From Fulvitalea axinellae (GTDB lineage Bacteria; Bacteroidota; Bacteroidia; Cytophagales; Cyclobacteriaceae), in contig NZ_AP025314.1 of assembly GCF_036492835.1 (NCBI RefSeq), positions 1,178,001-1,242,000 on the forward strand: 64,000 nt of DNA, read 5' to 3'. This document shows, piece by piece, positions 45,324 to 54,274 of this stretch. The position numbers were made by a program, and so were the translations under genes. Position 1 is the stretch's first letter; every line of letters begins with the position of its first letter. Under the pieces are notes generated by a model. The model made no database searches. It saw only the letters and a program-made list of their open reading frames with translations, and had not been told where the DNA came from.

Positions 45324-48300
45324 GACAATGTGACAAACGGACCGATTTCTAATCTTTTCACCAAGCCATTCGCTCCGGTTCCCCACGCACTTAGATTCAC
45401 ATCTGAGATCCGTCGTATAATGGACAGTGGGCTTTCCGGCTTTATGAACCGCTTTTTGGGGATTACGCCAGCCTTCAGATCCGCCAGTGTCAAATCTTCC
45501 GACCGGGCCAAATCGCCTTGTAAAAACCCGATAATGGAATCGTCTAATATTTCAGGCGTTGCGTGGTCTCGCAGATCAAGAAAAGTGATGTCCGGGGGAG
45601 CGCCGGGGAGTCCTTTGGCGAATGTGTTAAGCGCCTCCTTATGCTCGGAGCTAAGCGAATCGTATTGATCCATATACCGGGCGGTTGGCATAGATGAATC
45701 TTCGGAATCGAGAATTATTCGGCTTGCCCATATATAATTCCTTAAATGGTATGTGTCGTAGCATCTGGCCCAAAAATTAATTTTCCCCGCTTCTTCGTCA
45801 CAGTCCACGTTTATATACCCGTTCTCAATATCATAGTAGCCGTTGAATTCTCTCGTTACGCCGTCTTTGGCGTACGTGCCGTATAATACAAAATAGAAAT
45901 GGCTATGAGAGTTGAAATAGACCCCTTCCGGGTATGGGTAGAAAACCTTTTTCCCGTTTACCCGAGGCCACGTTTCATCTGTTATTACAGTGCCCAGAGG
46001 GGATGCCGGTTGGCCACCTATAGAGTATCCGACAAATTGATTTTGGAGGTATGCGTAAGCCTGAAAAAATGTCTCATTATTCAACATTGCCATCCGTTCG
46101 CTTTCGAGAAGTTGGGAGATTACCGGCCCCGTAATGTTGAAATCCTTGGCGACTGTTAACGGTTTCTCTCCTTTCCTCTCCCCGAAATACGCGTTCGCCC
46201 TTTCCGCCTCGTGCGGTTGCAGTTTTTCCTCTTCGTACACCGCGCTTTCGCCGGTGGGGCGCAGGCGGGCGCCGGGCCCGGCGGTGTCGGGATCTCCCAC
46301 TACGCAAATATGGTTTTTGCCGATTCCGTATTTCGAAAGCCAGATATGGCCCTCGGGGTTTGGCTTGTATTCCGTTCCGGCCGGGAGTCTTCCGGTCAGT
46401 TTGGCTCCGGCGGTTTCGGCGGGTATCGGGTTACCGAAAATGTCCTGACCCGGATTTAGCGCGGAGGCGGGAACAACGCTGTCCGAGCTAATCGAAAACT
46501 CGACGATTTCGACGACACTGCCTATATTGTTCACGGCGTGATTCTGGACGTTGGCGAAAACGTTTTTAGACGGCGAAACTCCCGTAATCTCAAACTCGTA
46601 CTCATCCCAATTTTGGGGTAGATGGGATACTGTGTTATACGCTTCCTTGTATCGGTTGCTAAAATTGCTTTTGTCCGATAAAACAAGCGCCACAAACCGG
46701 ACCCCTCCATAAAGCCTGACCTTGACCTTCATAGTGATTTCCTGTCCGGGAAAACTCTTGTCGGTAATTTTACTTATCCAAAACAGATGCTGGCCAAGAG
46801 TAGTCCCTTCCAGCCTAACTCCAACAGCACTCCCGTCAAATTTGATGTCGGCGATATTGTAGCCGTTAATTTCCTTGTCGAAGAATTCGCTTTGTCTTCC
46901 CCAAGCCTCCGCTGAAGAGGTGCCGTTCAAATTTATTTCTCCGTGATTCCGCCCCGCTTTGTTGCCTATAAACACCCCGTTTCCTTCAGAGACCGGAGAG
47001 GAAACCAATGTCTGGACTTTCTCGCCGTTCGCGTCCAAAGAGTTCGCGAAACAGTTAAAGATCCGTCCGGAATACCTGTGTTGCGGAACCATCTTTCCCC
47101 TGACCCCAACCGTATAAGCGGTATATTCGCTATCCGGGTCATACTGAATCGCCTGAACAGCTGATCCGTGGATCTTTTCGCCTATTTTTTCCCCATCTAC
47201 ATATATCTCGACAGTATTAAGAAAATACTTTGCGGATATAGTATGAACCCCTTCAAGTATTTGCAGGTCAAACGATCGTTCAATCGCATTGGCCAATACG
47301 GAAATTTTATTATTTGTAGCGTCAACGGATAACCTCAAACCCGGTCCCGCGTTTCCGTGCGAACCCCAACCCCAAATCGTTCCGTAATTCACCCCTCTGT
47401 CTTCCTCTCCCCAAAAAATCGTGGCGCCCAATTCAATCCAGTCGGTTTGAAACTCCGGGGTTTTCGGATATTCGATCCAAGCTGTTCCCGACATAAAGCA
47501 CGGGGCCTCTTTCAACTGTGCAGGGATCGAGGCTTTGCCCGGATATTTAAGAGGAAAGCCCAAAGCGTCTCGCCCTTTGTTCTCAGAACTGGCGGGAATG
47601 GCTGGGATCAACTCAGGGTGATTCGTCGAAACAATCCGGAAATCAGTCATCCACACCCTTTGGTGATTCCAATTAAAATTCTCGTCCGCAACCAGTGTGA
47701 TCAGAATTCTTGTCCCCGTGAAATTCCATGCCCCCTGTTTGTCAAACGATAATGATTTTTTAATGGTTCTCTGGCCCGAAACCTTCGCATGGTTACCCTG
47801 CCCGATAACTATGGTTTGATTGGGAACGGCAAAAGTGTCTTCCACTTCGACCGATATCGGCACGTCAAGCTCATTATGCAACGTATACTCGTATTCGATA
47901 TAATGCCCTTTTACGGTGTGGTCATCCCAAAAACCGACGGCGTTATAATCCTTTGCAAAGAAGTTGGTTGTATTACGTCCCTTGAGATGGTTCGAAGCGG
48001 AGACATACATAGCCGGTTTTCCGTTATATGAGTCAAAATGCGCCCCAGACCATGCGGAATGCCATACGATGAAATTTAGAGCCTGTTGATGGTCTACATA
48101 CCCCGTCCATCCGTATAAATCGCACCATGTTGCCGGGGCGTTTTGGTCTTCGGCCCTAAAATCCGCATGGTTTCCGCCTTCCAGCGATATCGTGGCGTGC
48201 TGTTGGTTTTTCGTGTTATACAATCGGCCTCCCGCACCTTCCTCACAGGGATAGAATCCCGTATTTGTTGTCAGAAACTTAAACACGGCGGTTTCGGGAA

Positions 48301-48610
48301 ACACCAGCTCGTTGCCCGAAAGCCAAGCGGTCACGTCACGGTCCCGTTTCCATACGGAACCGTCACGCCAATGCCCGAGAATTACGGACGTCGGGGCTTC
48401 GGGGAAGATTATCTTTTGCCCGGCTTCGGCGCGGACGCACCGCTTCCAGAGCAAGGGCCTTTCCTCTCCGGAACTGTCCCGGATTTTGCCGTCAATATCC
48501 GCCGTTACGCCCGCGTACGGGTCCAGAAGGTGCTGTCGGATATGATTCGGCGGTATGACGGGATTGAGGGACATAACGATGCTCAGGATATGTAAGAGTA
48601 ATGGTTTCAT
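45320..48610 (-). CDS. Large fibre/spike-like protein with LamG-type domain
   Basis: 1096 residues, beta-rich. It starts with a hydrophobic stretch (PLLLHILSIVMSL), then contains carbohydrate-binding-like beta-sandwich regions, one of LamG/concanavalin type (about 460-540: ISAKYFLNTVEIYVDGEKIG). No enzymatic motif seen. Most likely an adhesin on the virion that recognises host surface glycans. Overlaps the next genes on both sides by 4 bp. Confidence 0.72.
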   Translation of the reverse strand: MKPLLLHILSIVMSLNPVIPPNHIRQHLLDPYAGVTADIDGKIRDSSGEERPLLWKRCVRAEAGQKIIFPEAPTSVILGHWRDGSVWKRDRDVTAWLSGNELVFPETAVFKFLTTNTGFYPCEEGAGGRLYNTKNQQHATISLEGGNHADFRAEDQNAPATWCDLYGWTGYVDHQQALNFIVWHSAWSGAHFDSYNGKPAMYVSASNHLKGRNTTNFFAKDYNAVGFWDDHTVKGHYIEYEYTLHNELDVPISVEVEDTFAVPNQTIVIGQGNHAKVSGQRTIKKSLSFDKQGAWNFTGTRILITLVADENFNWNHQRVWMTDFRIVSTNHPELIPAIPASSENKGRDALGFPLKYPGKASIPAQLKEAPCFMSGTAWIEYPKTPEFQTDWIELGATIFWGEEDRGVNYGTIWGWGSHGNAGPGLRLSVDATNNKISVLANAIERSFDLQILEGVHTISAKYFLNTVEIYVDGEKIGEKIHGSAVQAIQYDPDSEYTAYTVGVRGKMVPQHRYSGRIFNCFANSLDANGEKVQTLVSSPVSEGNGVFIGNKAGRNHGEINLNGTSSAEAWGRQSEFFDKEINGYNIADIKFDGSAVGVRLEGTTLGQHLFWISKITDKSFPGQEITMKVKVRLYGGVRFVALVLSDKSNFSNRYKEAYNTVSHLPQNWDEYEFEITGVSPSKNVFANVQNHAVNNIGSVVEIVEFSISSDSVVPASALNPGQDIFGNPIPAETAGAKLTGRLPAGTEYKPNPEGHIWLSKYGIGKNHICVVGDPDTAGPGARLRPTGESAVYEEEKLQPHEAERANAYFGERKGEKPLTVAKDFNITGPVISQLLESERMAMLNNETFFQAYAYLQNQFVGYSIGGQPASPLGTVITDETWPRVNGKKVFYPYPEGVYFNSHSHFYFVLYGTYAKDGVTREFNGYYDIENGYINVDCDEEAGKINFWARCYDTYHLRNYIWASRIILDSEDSSMPTARYMDQYDSLSSEHKEALNTFAKGLPGAPPDITFLDLRDHATPEILDDSIIGFLQGDLARSEDLTLADLKAGVIPKKRFIKPESPLSIIRRISDVNLSAWGTGANGLVKRLEIGPFVTLS

Positions 48611-49371
48611 GCCGAGAATTCTTTGGGGGGTTCGGGGATCGGACAGGTGAACGGACAGACCGTTTTCAGTTTTTCCCAGCGCAGCGATTCGCGGTAGTTT
48701 TCGAGTTTCGTTATCTCCGCTTCGCTGAGTTTCTTTCTATAGTCGATGGCCCCCCAATGGTCGGTTTTGGCCAACACCTTGCGGGCTTCGTACCGCAGTT
48801 TTTCCTTGGCCTTTTCCAGATACTTTTCGTGGACCGGATGCAGGCCGGTGTCGGCCGTGAACTCGGGGGAATTCTTCAGTCCGCGGAACCCGAAGCCGTC
48901 GATCACCTGTATTCCCGCCCCAATCAGGGCTAGCATATCCGGAACCGAGGCCGAAAGCGAGACGATATGCCTGTTTCCCGCAAGGTTGGAGATATGGGAC
49001 TTGTCGTTGAAGCTCGCTATTTCGGGATAGGCCGGAGTAAAGTCCTCCGGGTCCAATTCCTGAATCGGGTCTCGGAATATCATTCTGGACCCGTGGCCGG
49101 CCGGTATTTCGGACAGCAGGCCCGCCGAATCGACCAAGGCGTAATGCGTAAAGCGGTCGAATTTGACGCCCTGCTTGGCAAGGTGGGCCACGGTCCGCCA
49201 TGTGAACGTGTCGGACTCCACGGAAAAAACCAGATCGCCGAACGAAAGCAGATTGTCCCGCTTTTTTTCGTAATGGCTCAGGGGTTCGTAACCTTGGTTG
49301 CGAAGGAACTCGACGGTCGCTATGGCTATCGAATTTTCGGCGTGTTCCCGTGTAAATCCTACTTTGATCAT
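48607..49371 (-). CDS. Fibre-associated protein with assembly-chaperone-like tail
   Basis: 254 residues. The C-terminal part (LENYRESLRWEKLKTVCPF, then PIPEPPKEF) resembles tail-fibre assembly proteins of phages. The rest is unassigned. Position between two fibre-like genes supports a role in folding or attaching them. Confidence 0.62.
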   Translation of the reverse strand: MIKVGFTREHAENSIAIATVEFLRNQGYEPLSHYEKKRDNLLSFGDLVFSVESDTFTWRTVAHLAKQGVKFDRFTHYALVDSAGLLSEIPAGHGSRMIFRDPIQELDPEDFTPAYPEIASFNDKSHISNLAGNRHIVSLSASVPDMLALIGAGIQVIDGFGFRGLKNSPEFTADTGLHPVHEKYLEKAKEKLRYEARKVLAKTDHWGAIDYRKKLSEAEITKLENYRESLRWEKLKTVCPFTCPIPEPPKEFSA

Positions 49372-49373
49372 GG

Positions 49374-50285
49374 CTATATGTCTAAAGTCGGGGTGGCTTG
49401 GAGCGTCCCGAATACTTTTTCGATTTCAAGTCTGTCCGTACCGTCCGGGGTGGCGATATAGGCCACGCCCGAAGGCAGTCGAACACCCGAGACGGTCACG
49501 ATATGGGAGCCGTCCTGCTTGATGTTCAGCACCGTTTTTCCGTCCGGTTCGCCGGTGATTTCGATGTTGGCGTCGGCGGTAACGGTAAGTTCTATGTGAT
49601 TATGCCCGCTAAAGTCGGGGTGTGTTCCGCCACCGGTGAATCCCGTTTCGAGGTTCAGGATGGTGTCGGCGTTAATACTTGTGGCGTATTCGCGCTTGGC
49701 GAAGGCTAATGTTTTGCCGTCGAATGCGGGTTTGCCGTTATTCTCGGTCAGTTTGTCGAGCGCGTCTTTATTCCCGTGCGTATGGCTTCCGTCAATCAGT
49801 GGCTGAAGATCCGCGCGGTTCTGCGTGATGTATGCCACAATCTCCTGAAGCGTGTCCAGATCCTCATTCGAAACGGACGTGGCGCTTTGCAGGGCCGTGA
49901 TATTGCTCTCTATCGTATCGAGCCGGTTGAGCAATCCCGCCGGAATAATCGTGTTGCCGTTGTACTTCAGTTCGCCGTTTTCCTCGGTGAATTTCAGCAA
50001 CACCGCCTCGTTGGAAAACTTGGTCCCGATCTCCTGTCCGTCGTAAAGCAGTTTGCCGTTTACTTCGGTGAACTTGTCGAGGATCGGATGCGAAAGCAGG
50101 GGCCTCCAAAGCGGATTGGCCACCGTCCCAAAATTGGCGTAGAACTTCCCGGCCGAACGGTCGAGAAACAGCGAACCGCTCGGCGCTTTCAAGTCACTTG
50201 CGGGCGCTTCGTCTCCGCGCAGAAGAACCAACCTAAGCGGAAGCTCGGCGTTTATGGTCGCTATGAAAATGTCTAAGGCGCTCAT
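49374..50285 (-). CDS. Trimeric fibre/spike-type protein
   Basis: 303 residues. Repeats of the form KFTEENGELKYNG and LTENNGKPAFDG, a helical segment (LNRLDTIESNITALQSATS) and a glycine-rich part (GFTGGGTHPDFSG) are typical of phage-type fibres. Overlaps its neighbour by 4 bp. Confidence 0.7.
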   Translation of the reverse strand: MSALDIFIATINAELPLRLVLLRGDEAPASDLKAPSGSLFLDRSAGKFYANFGTVANPLWRPLLSHPILDKFTEVNGKLLYDGQEIGTKFSNEAVLLKFTEENGELKYNGNTIIPAGLLNRLDTIESNITALQSATSVSNEDLDTLQEIVAYITQNRADLQPLIDGSHTHGNKDALDKLTENNGKPAFDGKTLAFAKREYATSINADTILNLETGFTGGGTHPDFSGHNHIELTVTADANIEITGEPDGKTVLNIKQDGSHIVTVSGVRLPSGVAYIATPDGTDRLEIEKVFGTLQATPTLDI

Positions 50286-52324
50286 ATCAGTTCCTCGATT
50301 TCGATGACGGTATTGCCCGAGGCGTTGTTGTTGGCGTTGGCTTCGTCGAGATTATACCAAGTGTCGCCGTTCGGGTTATGCGTTCCCGAGGGCCCGGTTA
50401 TCGTGTAGCGGTCGGCCTCGTCGGCCAAGCTTGCTTTGTACAGGAAATTGTTGTCCGCCGTGCCTTTGGACCGGTTCGAGCAACGCAGTTTCGAAGTGTC
50501 CGTTACGTTTGTCCCTATAGCCGTTTCCCTTGCGAAAGCGGCGACTGTAAGGCTCCGTTTTACGAATCCGCCGACCGTGTAGCTTTCGGTCTTGTTGACA
50601 ATCTTGCCGGCCAGATTCACGGCCTGTACCTGAATGTTTTTAGCGCCTTTCGGAACGTCGTCGTCGATACGGATTTTGATCTGGAACAGGTTCGGCCCGA
50701 GCTTCGTGACGCTCTCGGCCAACTCTCCGCCGTCACCGTCGATCACCGCCGTGAGCGTTTCAATGTCTTGGTTCGCCGAAAACCTTATAGAATGCGTTTG
50801 CGCCGAGGAACCGGCGTAACCGCCGCTGCGCAAACGCGGCGGGGCGATCAAGGCCAACTGCGGGTCCGTGTGGGCGATTCTTATATCAAAATCCCTCGTG
50901 GCCGTCTTGCCGTTGGCGTCTCGGGTGGCGGTGATCCGCCCCGTGGCGTAGCCGTAATCAATGCTGTTGCGTTTTACGCGGAGTTGCCCGGCATGGCCGT
51001 TCCGGGAAGACTTGTAGGAGCCGTCCGAATCCAAGAACAGCAATTGGCCGTCCGGGGCCGTGTAAACGACCGTGTCGGCGTTGCTGACCGTGTTGGAGAC
51101 GGTCGCCGTCTCTTCGTCCTTCAGCGCCGTTTGGCCTGTCGGATAGGCGACGCTGAAAGAGAAGCCCGGCGTCAGATTGTTGCAGGACAGTCCGGTCGCA
51201 ATTTCGAACCAATCGGATTTGGCGTTATTGGCGTCCAAGGTCCGGACACGTAGGCCTAAATTGGCGGGCGAGTTACCGCTATGGTTATGGTTGACCAAGG
51301 CGGAAACCGTTACGCTGGCCGTCGCCGAACCGCAATTGATTGTCTGCGCTCCGAACGCTCCGAAGTTTGCGAACTCTATCCGGGTCGCCCCGGCCTTGTC
51401 CAATTGGAGGGTGACCGGAATACGGTCGCCGTTCTTCAGTTCGGTCTGCGAGCCGGGATAGGCTCCGAAGGTGGCGCCCGAAATCGACGGTGCCGCCGCT
51501 AATCGCTCTATCGGGATTTCCAGCGTTCCGCCGTTTACCGTTATTTCGATCTTGTCTTTGCCCGTAATGTCCACGCCGGTGATATTGGCTTGGAAGCTCC
51601 GGTGTGTGCCGGACACTTTCGAGATTTGGCTTTGGGCTACGGCCGTGCCGTTGACCGACAGATTTCCCGTCCAGTTTTTCCCGCCGTCCCAAACGGCCGT
51701 CAGGTTCAGGGTGTCGGCGTTTGTGACAAGGCTTTTGATCACGTTTTGGCCTACGGCCTCGGGATCGTGCGCGGGGTTCACCGTCTTCGACGGATCGGGA
51801 GAGCTTACGGCGGTGACGAAGATATTGGCCCCGGACACCACGCCCGAGTTCAATGTCTCTTCGACTTCGCGGAAACGCTTCTTGATTTCGTATGAAGACA
51901 TTCCATGAGTCTTCGACTCGGAATCGTCTTGGAAAATACGGTGGTTGACGTGGTGCCTGAGCGTTCCTCCCGCGTCCAGAACGGTCACGTCTATGGCGAA
52001 AGGCTCGCCCGGCTCTACCAATACCTTTTCGGTCTGGTTTAGCCAATGGATATGGAAGCTTACGGTACTCTCGGGAATAACGAACAGGCGGTAATTGGCC
52101 CCTTCCTTGTCGCGGTAAGGCTCGACGATAAAATTGCCGGAAGCCTTTACGACAAACTCCCGCCACTCCCTGCCGTCCTGATCCAGCAGGCAGTGCCCGG
52201 CCGGAACCTTCTCCGCCCGCTTGGGGTGGATGGAGGGGTAGTTTAGCGTACCGTCGTAGACCTTGGCGGTAACGGGTTTCACCGCGTTGCCCGTGATCCT
52301 TTTGTTGAGTCCGAAAGCTTTCAT
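50282..52324 (-). CDS. Large beta-rich surface protein with Ig-like repeats
   Basis: 680 residues made of several Ig-like beta domains (for example ALKDEETATVSNTVSNADTV and TLTAVIDGDGGELAESV). No signal peptide or enzymatic motif. A structural or receptor-binding virion protein is the simplest reading. Confidence 0.68.
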   Translation of the reverse strand: MKAFGLNKRITGNAVKPVTAKVYDGTLNYPSIHPKRAEKVPAGHCLLDQDGREWREFVVKASGNFIVEPYRDKEGANYRLFVIPESTVSFHIHWLNQTEKVLVEPGEPFAIDVTVLDAGGTLRHHVNHRIFQDDSESKTHGMSSYEIKKRFREVEETLNSGVVSGANIFVTAVSSPDPSKTVNPAHDPEAVGQNVIKSLVTNADTLNLTAVWDGGKNWTGNLSVNGTAVAQSQISKVSGTHRSFQANITGVDITGKDKIEITVNGGTLEIPIERLAAAPSISGATFGAYPGSQTELKNGDRIPVTLQLDKAGATRIEFANFGAFGAQTINCGSATASVTVSALVNHNHSGNSPANLGLRVRTLDANNAKSDWFEIATGLSCNNLTPGFSFSVAYPTGQTALKDEETATVSNTVSNADTVVYTAPDGQLLFLDSDGSYKSSRNGHAGQLRVKRNSIDYGYATGRITATRDANGKTATRDFDIRIAHTDPQLALIAPPRLRSGGYAGSSAQTHSIRFSANQDIETLTAVIDGDGGELAESVTKLGPNLFQIKIRIDDDVPKGAKNIQVQAVNLAGKIVNKTESYTVGGFVKRSLTVAAFARETAIGTNVTDTSKLRCSNRSKGTADNNFLYKASLADEADRYTITGPSGTHNPNGDTWYNLDEANANNNASGNTVIEIEELI

Positions 52325-52325
52325 G

Positions 52326-52610
52326 CTAGAATTTCTCTTCTGTCGAGATTACGGTTTGGATTACTAAAAGCTCGTTTTCGCCACCCTCTTTGAATCTGAC
52401 AGTGAAATGGCCTGTCAGAATATCCCCGAACGGCAGTCCCAATTCACGGCTTAACCCCGGCTCTATCGGAATCGACACGTCTCCGCCGACATAGCCGACC
52501 AAGGCGGTTGTTTCGCCCCTGTTCTCAAGGGTCATCATCCGGGTGTTGGACAAATCCCATGTCTCGCCGTTTTCGGAAACGGTCTTGTGTATGATTCTGG
52601 CGTTCGACAT
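52326..52610 (-). CDS. Small beta-rich virion-type protein, 94 aa
   Basis: Starts MSNARIIHKTVSENG and overlaps the preceding stop by one base. No family recognised. Predicted beta-sandwich; may be a minor capsid or vertex component. Confidence 0.62.
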   Translation of the reverse strand: MSNARIIHKTVSENGETWDLSNTRMMTLENRGETTALVGYVGGDVSIPIEPGLSRELGLPFGDILTGHFTVRFKEGGENELLVIQTVISTEEKF

Positions 52611-52981
52611 TATTTCTCCATCAGAAAGACCAGACTTACCATCACTTCCGAGGTTGTGGTGCCCTCGTAATTCAGCGAGGCGATTAAAATCGGGGCGTCG
52701 GTCCGCAGATCAATGGCGTGATAGCGGTTGTCTTTGGACAAACCCGCTTCAGGGGAGGACTGGAACATCTCTACGGGCGTAGGGCTGATATAGTCCTTGT
52801 TTCGGTCTTTCAGGCTGAAATCGAGAACGGCGAGTCCACCGGTGCTGTGAACGACAAGGGCGAGCCCCACGGCCCTTTTGTATGTCGAGGGCAGATTGAT
52901 ATTCAGGCTTTTCGCGCCTGAGTTTTTTCCGTTACCAATCTTGATCCTGTGGGTTTCGGTGTAATATTCTTTTTCCTTCAT
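52610..52981 (-). CDS. Small beta-rich candidate capsid protein, 123 aa
   Basis: Alternating beta pattern throughout (LALVVHSTGGLAVLDFSLKD, APILIASLNYEG, VMVSLVFLMEK), compatible with a single jelly-roll. It lies beside the 217-residue protein; two adjacent single-jelly-roll capsid proteins are known from sphaerolipovirus-type viruses. That comparison is a hypothesis. Confidence 0.6.
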   Translation of the reverse strand: MKEKEYYTETHRIKIGNGKNSGAKSLNINLPSTYKRAVGLALVVHSTGGLAVLDFSLKDRNKDYISPTPVEMFQSSPEAGLSKDNRYHAIDLRTDAPILIASLNYEGTTTSEVMVSLVFLMEK

Positions 52982-53054
52982 GGCTGGAAAGTCGGGAGGT
53001 TAAAAGGGCGGAAAAGAGGCGGGCGCCCCTTTTCCGGGTTTTGGGTAGACGGGA

Positions 53055-53708
53055 TTATTTCGACGCCGTTTCCACTCCGAAAAGCTGGAACTCGAAGAAA
53101 TGCTTGTCGCTTTCGCTGGTTCCCTCGCCTTCCGGGAACTGGATCTCCACATTGATCGGCTTGCGCTCGACCAAAAGGAAAGGGATCTCAAGGTCAAGAG
53201 CCGCCGAGGACGCGTTTCCTCTCATGGACTCTTCCGAGACCAACGCGCTGATCGGCTGGCGGAAAACGGTGTTGTTATCCTGCGTAATCGAGAGTACCGA
53301 ACTCAACAATACGTTGGGCAGATCCGCCGCCTTGTCGCTGTAACGGACGTTCGACTCGTTGGCCGCGCCAAATCCCGAATCGCCCGAAGCGACCATGGAA
53401 TAGCCGATTTTAAGACGTGTCACCGCCACGTTCTGCCCGCCTTCGAGCTTGTCTTCCTGAAAATCGGAATAACCGACCCGCTTGTTGTTCGACGTGCGGA
53501 GAAGAGGGTATTTACCGCCTCCGTTATCGATCTGTGCCCGGTGGATCAGGCACACGTCACGGAACTTTACCAGATTCTTCTGGAAATCCGACTGGATTTG
53601 TTTTGGCAAAATGGAAAGCTTGGTCTTCATGTAGGCCAAGGCTTTTCCGAGGAAGGAGCCGTTCATTTTTTTTGCTCCCATTCTTTTGTGCTGATTAATA
53701 TCCGCCAT
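53055..53708 (-). CDS. Candidate major structural protein, 217 aa
   Basis: Basic N-terminal arm (MADINQHKRMGAKKMNG), a helical segment and then a beta-rich body (FRDVCLIHRAQID, LDLEIPFLLVERKPINVEIQF, FFEFQLFGVETASK). Size and position among the first late genes suit a capsid protein. I see no HK97-type features. Leftward operon neighbour spacing is 67-73 bp, wider than elsewhere in this operon, as often seen for highly expressed virion genes. Confidence 0.62.
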   Translation of the reverse strand: MADINQHKRMGAKKMNGSFLGKALAYMKTKLSILPKQIQSDFQKNLVKFRDVCLIHRAQIDNGGGKYPLLRTSNNKRVGYSDFQEDKLEGGQNVAVTRLKIGYSMVASGDSGFGAANESNVRYSDKAADLPNVLLSSVLSITQDNNTVFRQPISALVSEESMRGNASSAALDLEIPFLLVERKPINVEIQFPEGEGTSESDKHFFEFQLFGVETASK

Positions 53709-53775
53709 TGTTATGGTCTTTAGGATTTTTGTTTCTGATAGAAATGGTGTGGACTAAATTCGCCTTGGGGCTAAC

Positions 53776-54267
53776 TTAGATTGTCTCGTCAACGTCGGCG
53801 GTTCCGACTCCCGCGGTTCCGTCGTACTCATCGTACTCATCATCGTACTCGGCCTCGCCCATCTGGGCGCCGGACAGTTCCATGACCTCGCCCGTTTCGG
53901 GGTCGATATACATTTCGCCCATGCCGTTCATCGCGGCGCCGTCCACGGCGTAGGGGTTGCCTTCTTGGTCGTAGACCACTTGTGGCCCTTCGCCCAAGCC
54001 GTTGAGGTTGGGGACGAAAGCGTTCAGGGCCGGGACTTTGTTGGCCACGTTGGAGACGAGCTTGAAGCCTCCCGCTACGGCCGCGCCGGTGGCCATCGCT
54101 TTCACCGTGGGGCTGGCGGCGTTGGCCGCTCCGTAAATTCCCGCGGCCGTGACGGCGAGGGCGGCGACCGGGTGGGTGATCTTCTTCATGGCGACAGATC
54201 CCCCGAGGAAGCCGAGAACAGTGGCGCCTGTTTTCTTGGCCTCGGTTGTCAGTTTTTGGGTAGACAT
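53776..54267 (-). CDS. Membrane-interacting structural protein with processing-like motifs
   Basis: 163 residues. The first half is Ala/Gly-rich and hydrophobic (about 15-70), then LNGLG (88-92), MNGMG (113-117) and a very acidic tail (YDDEYDEYDG). Small-residue helices and acid tail suit a minor virion or membrane-linked protein. Unknown family. Confidence 0.68.
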   Translation of the reverse strand: MSTQKLTTEAKKTGATVLGFLGGSVAMKKITHPVAALAVTAAGIYGAANAASPTVKAMATGAAVAGGFKLVSNVANKVPALNAFVPNLNGLGEGPQVVYDQEGNPYAVDGAAMNGMGEMYIDPETGEVMELSGAQMGEAEYDDEYDEYDGTAGVGTADVDETI

Positions 54268-54274
54268 AAGAGAT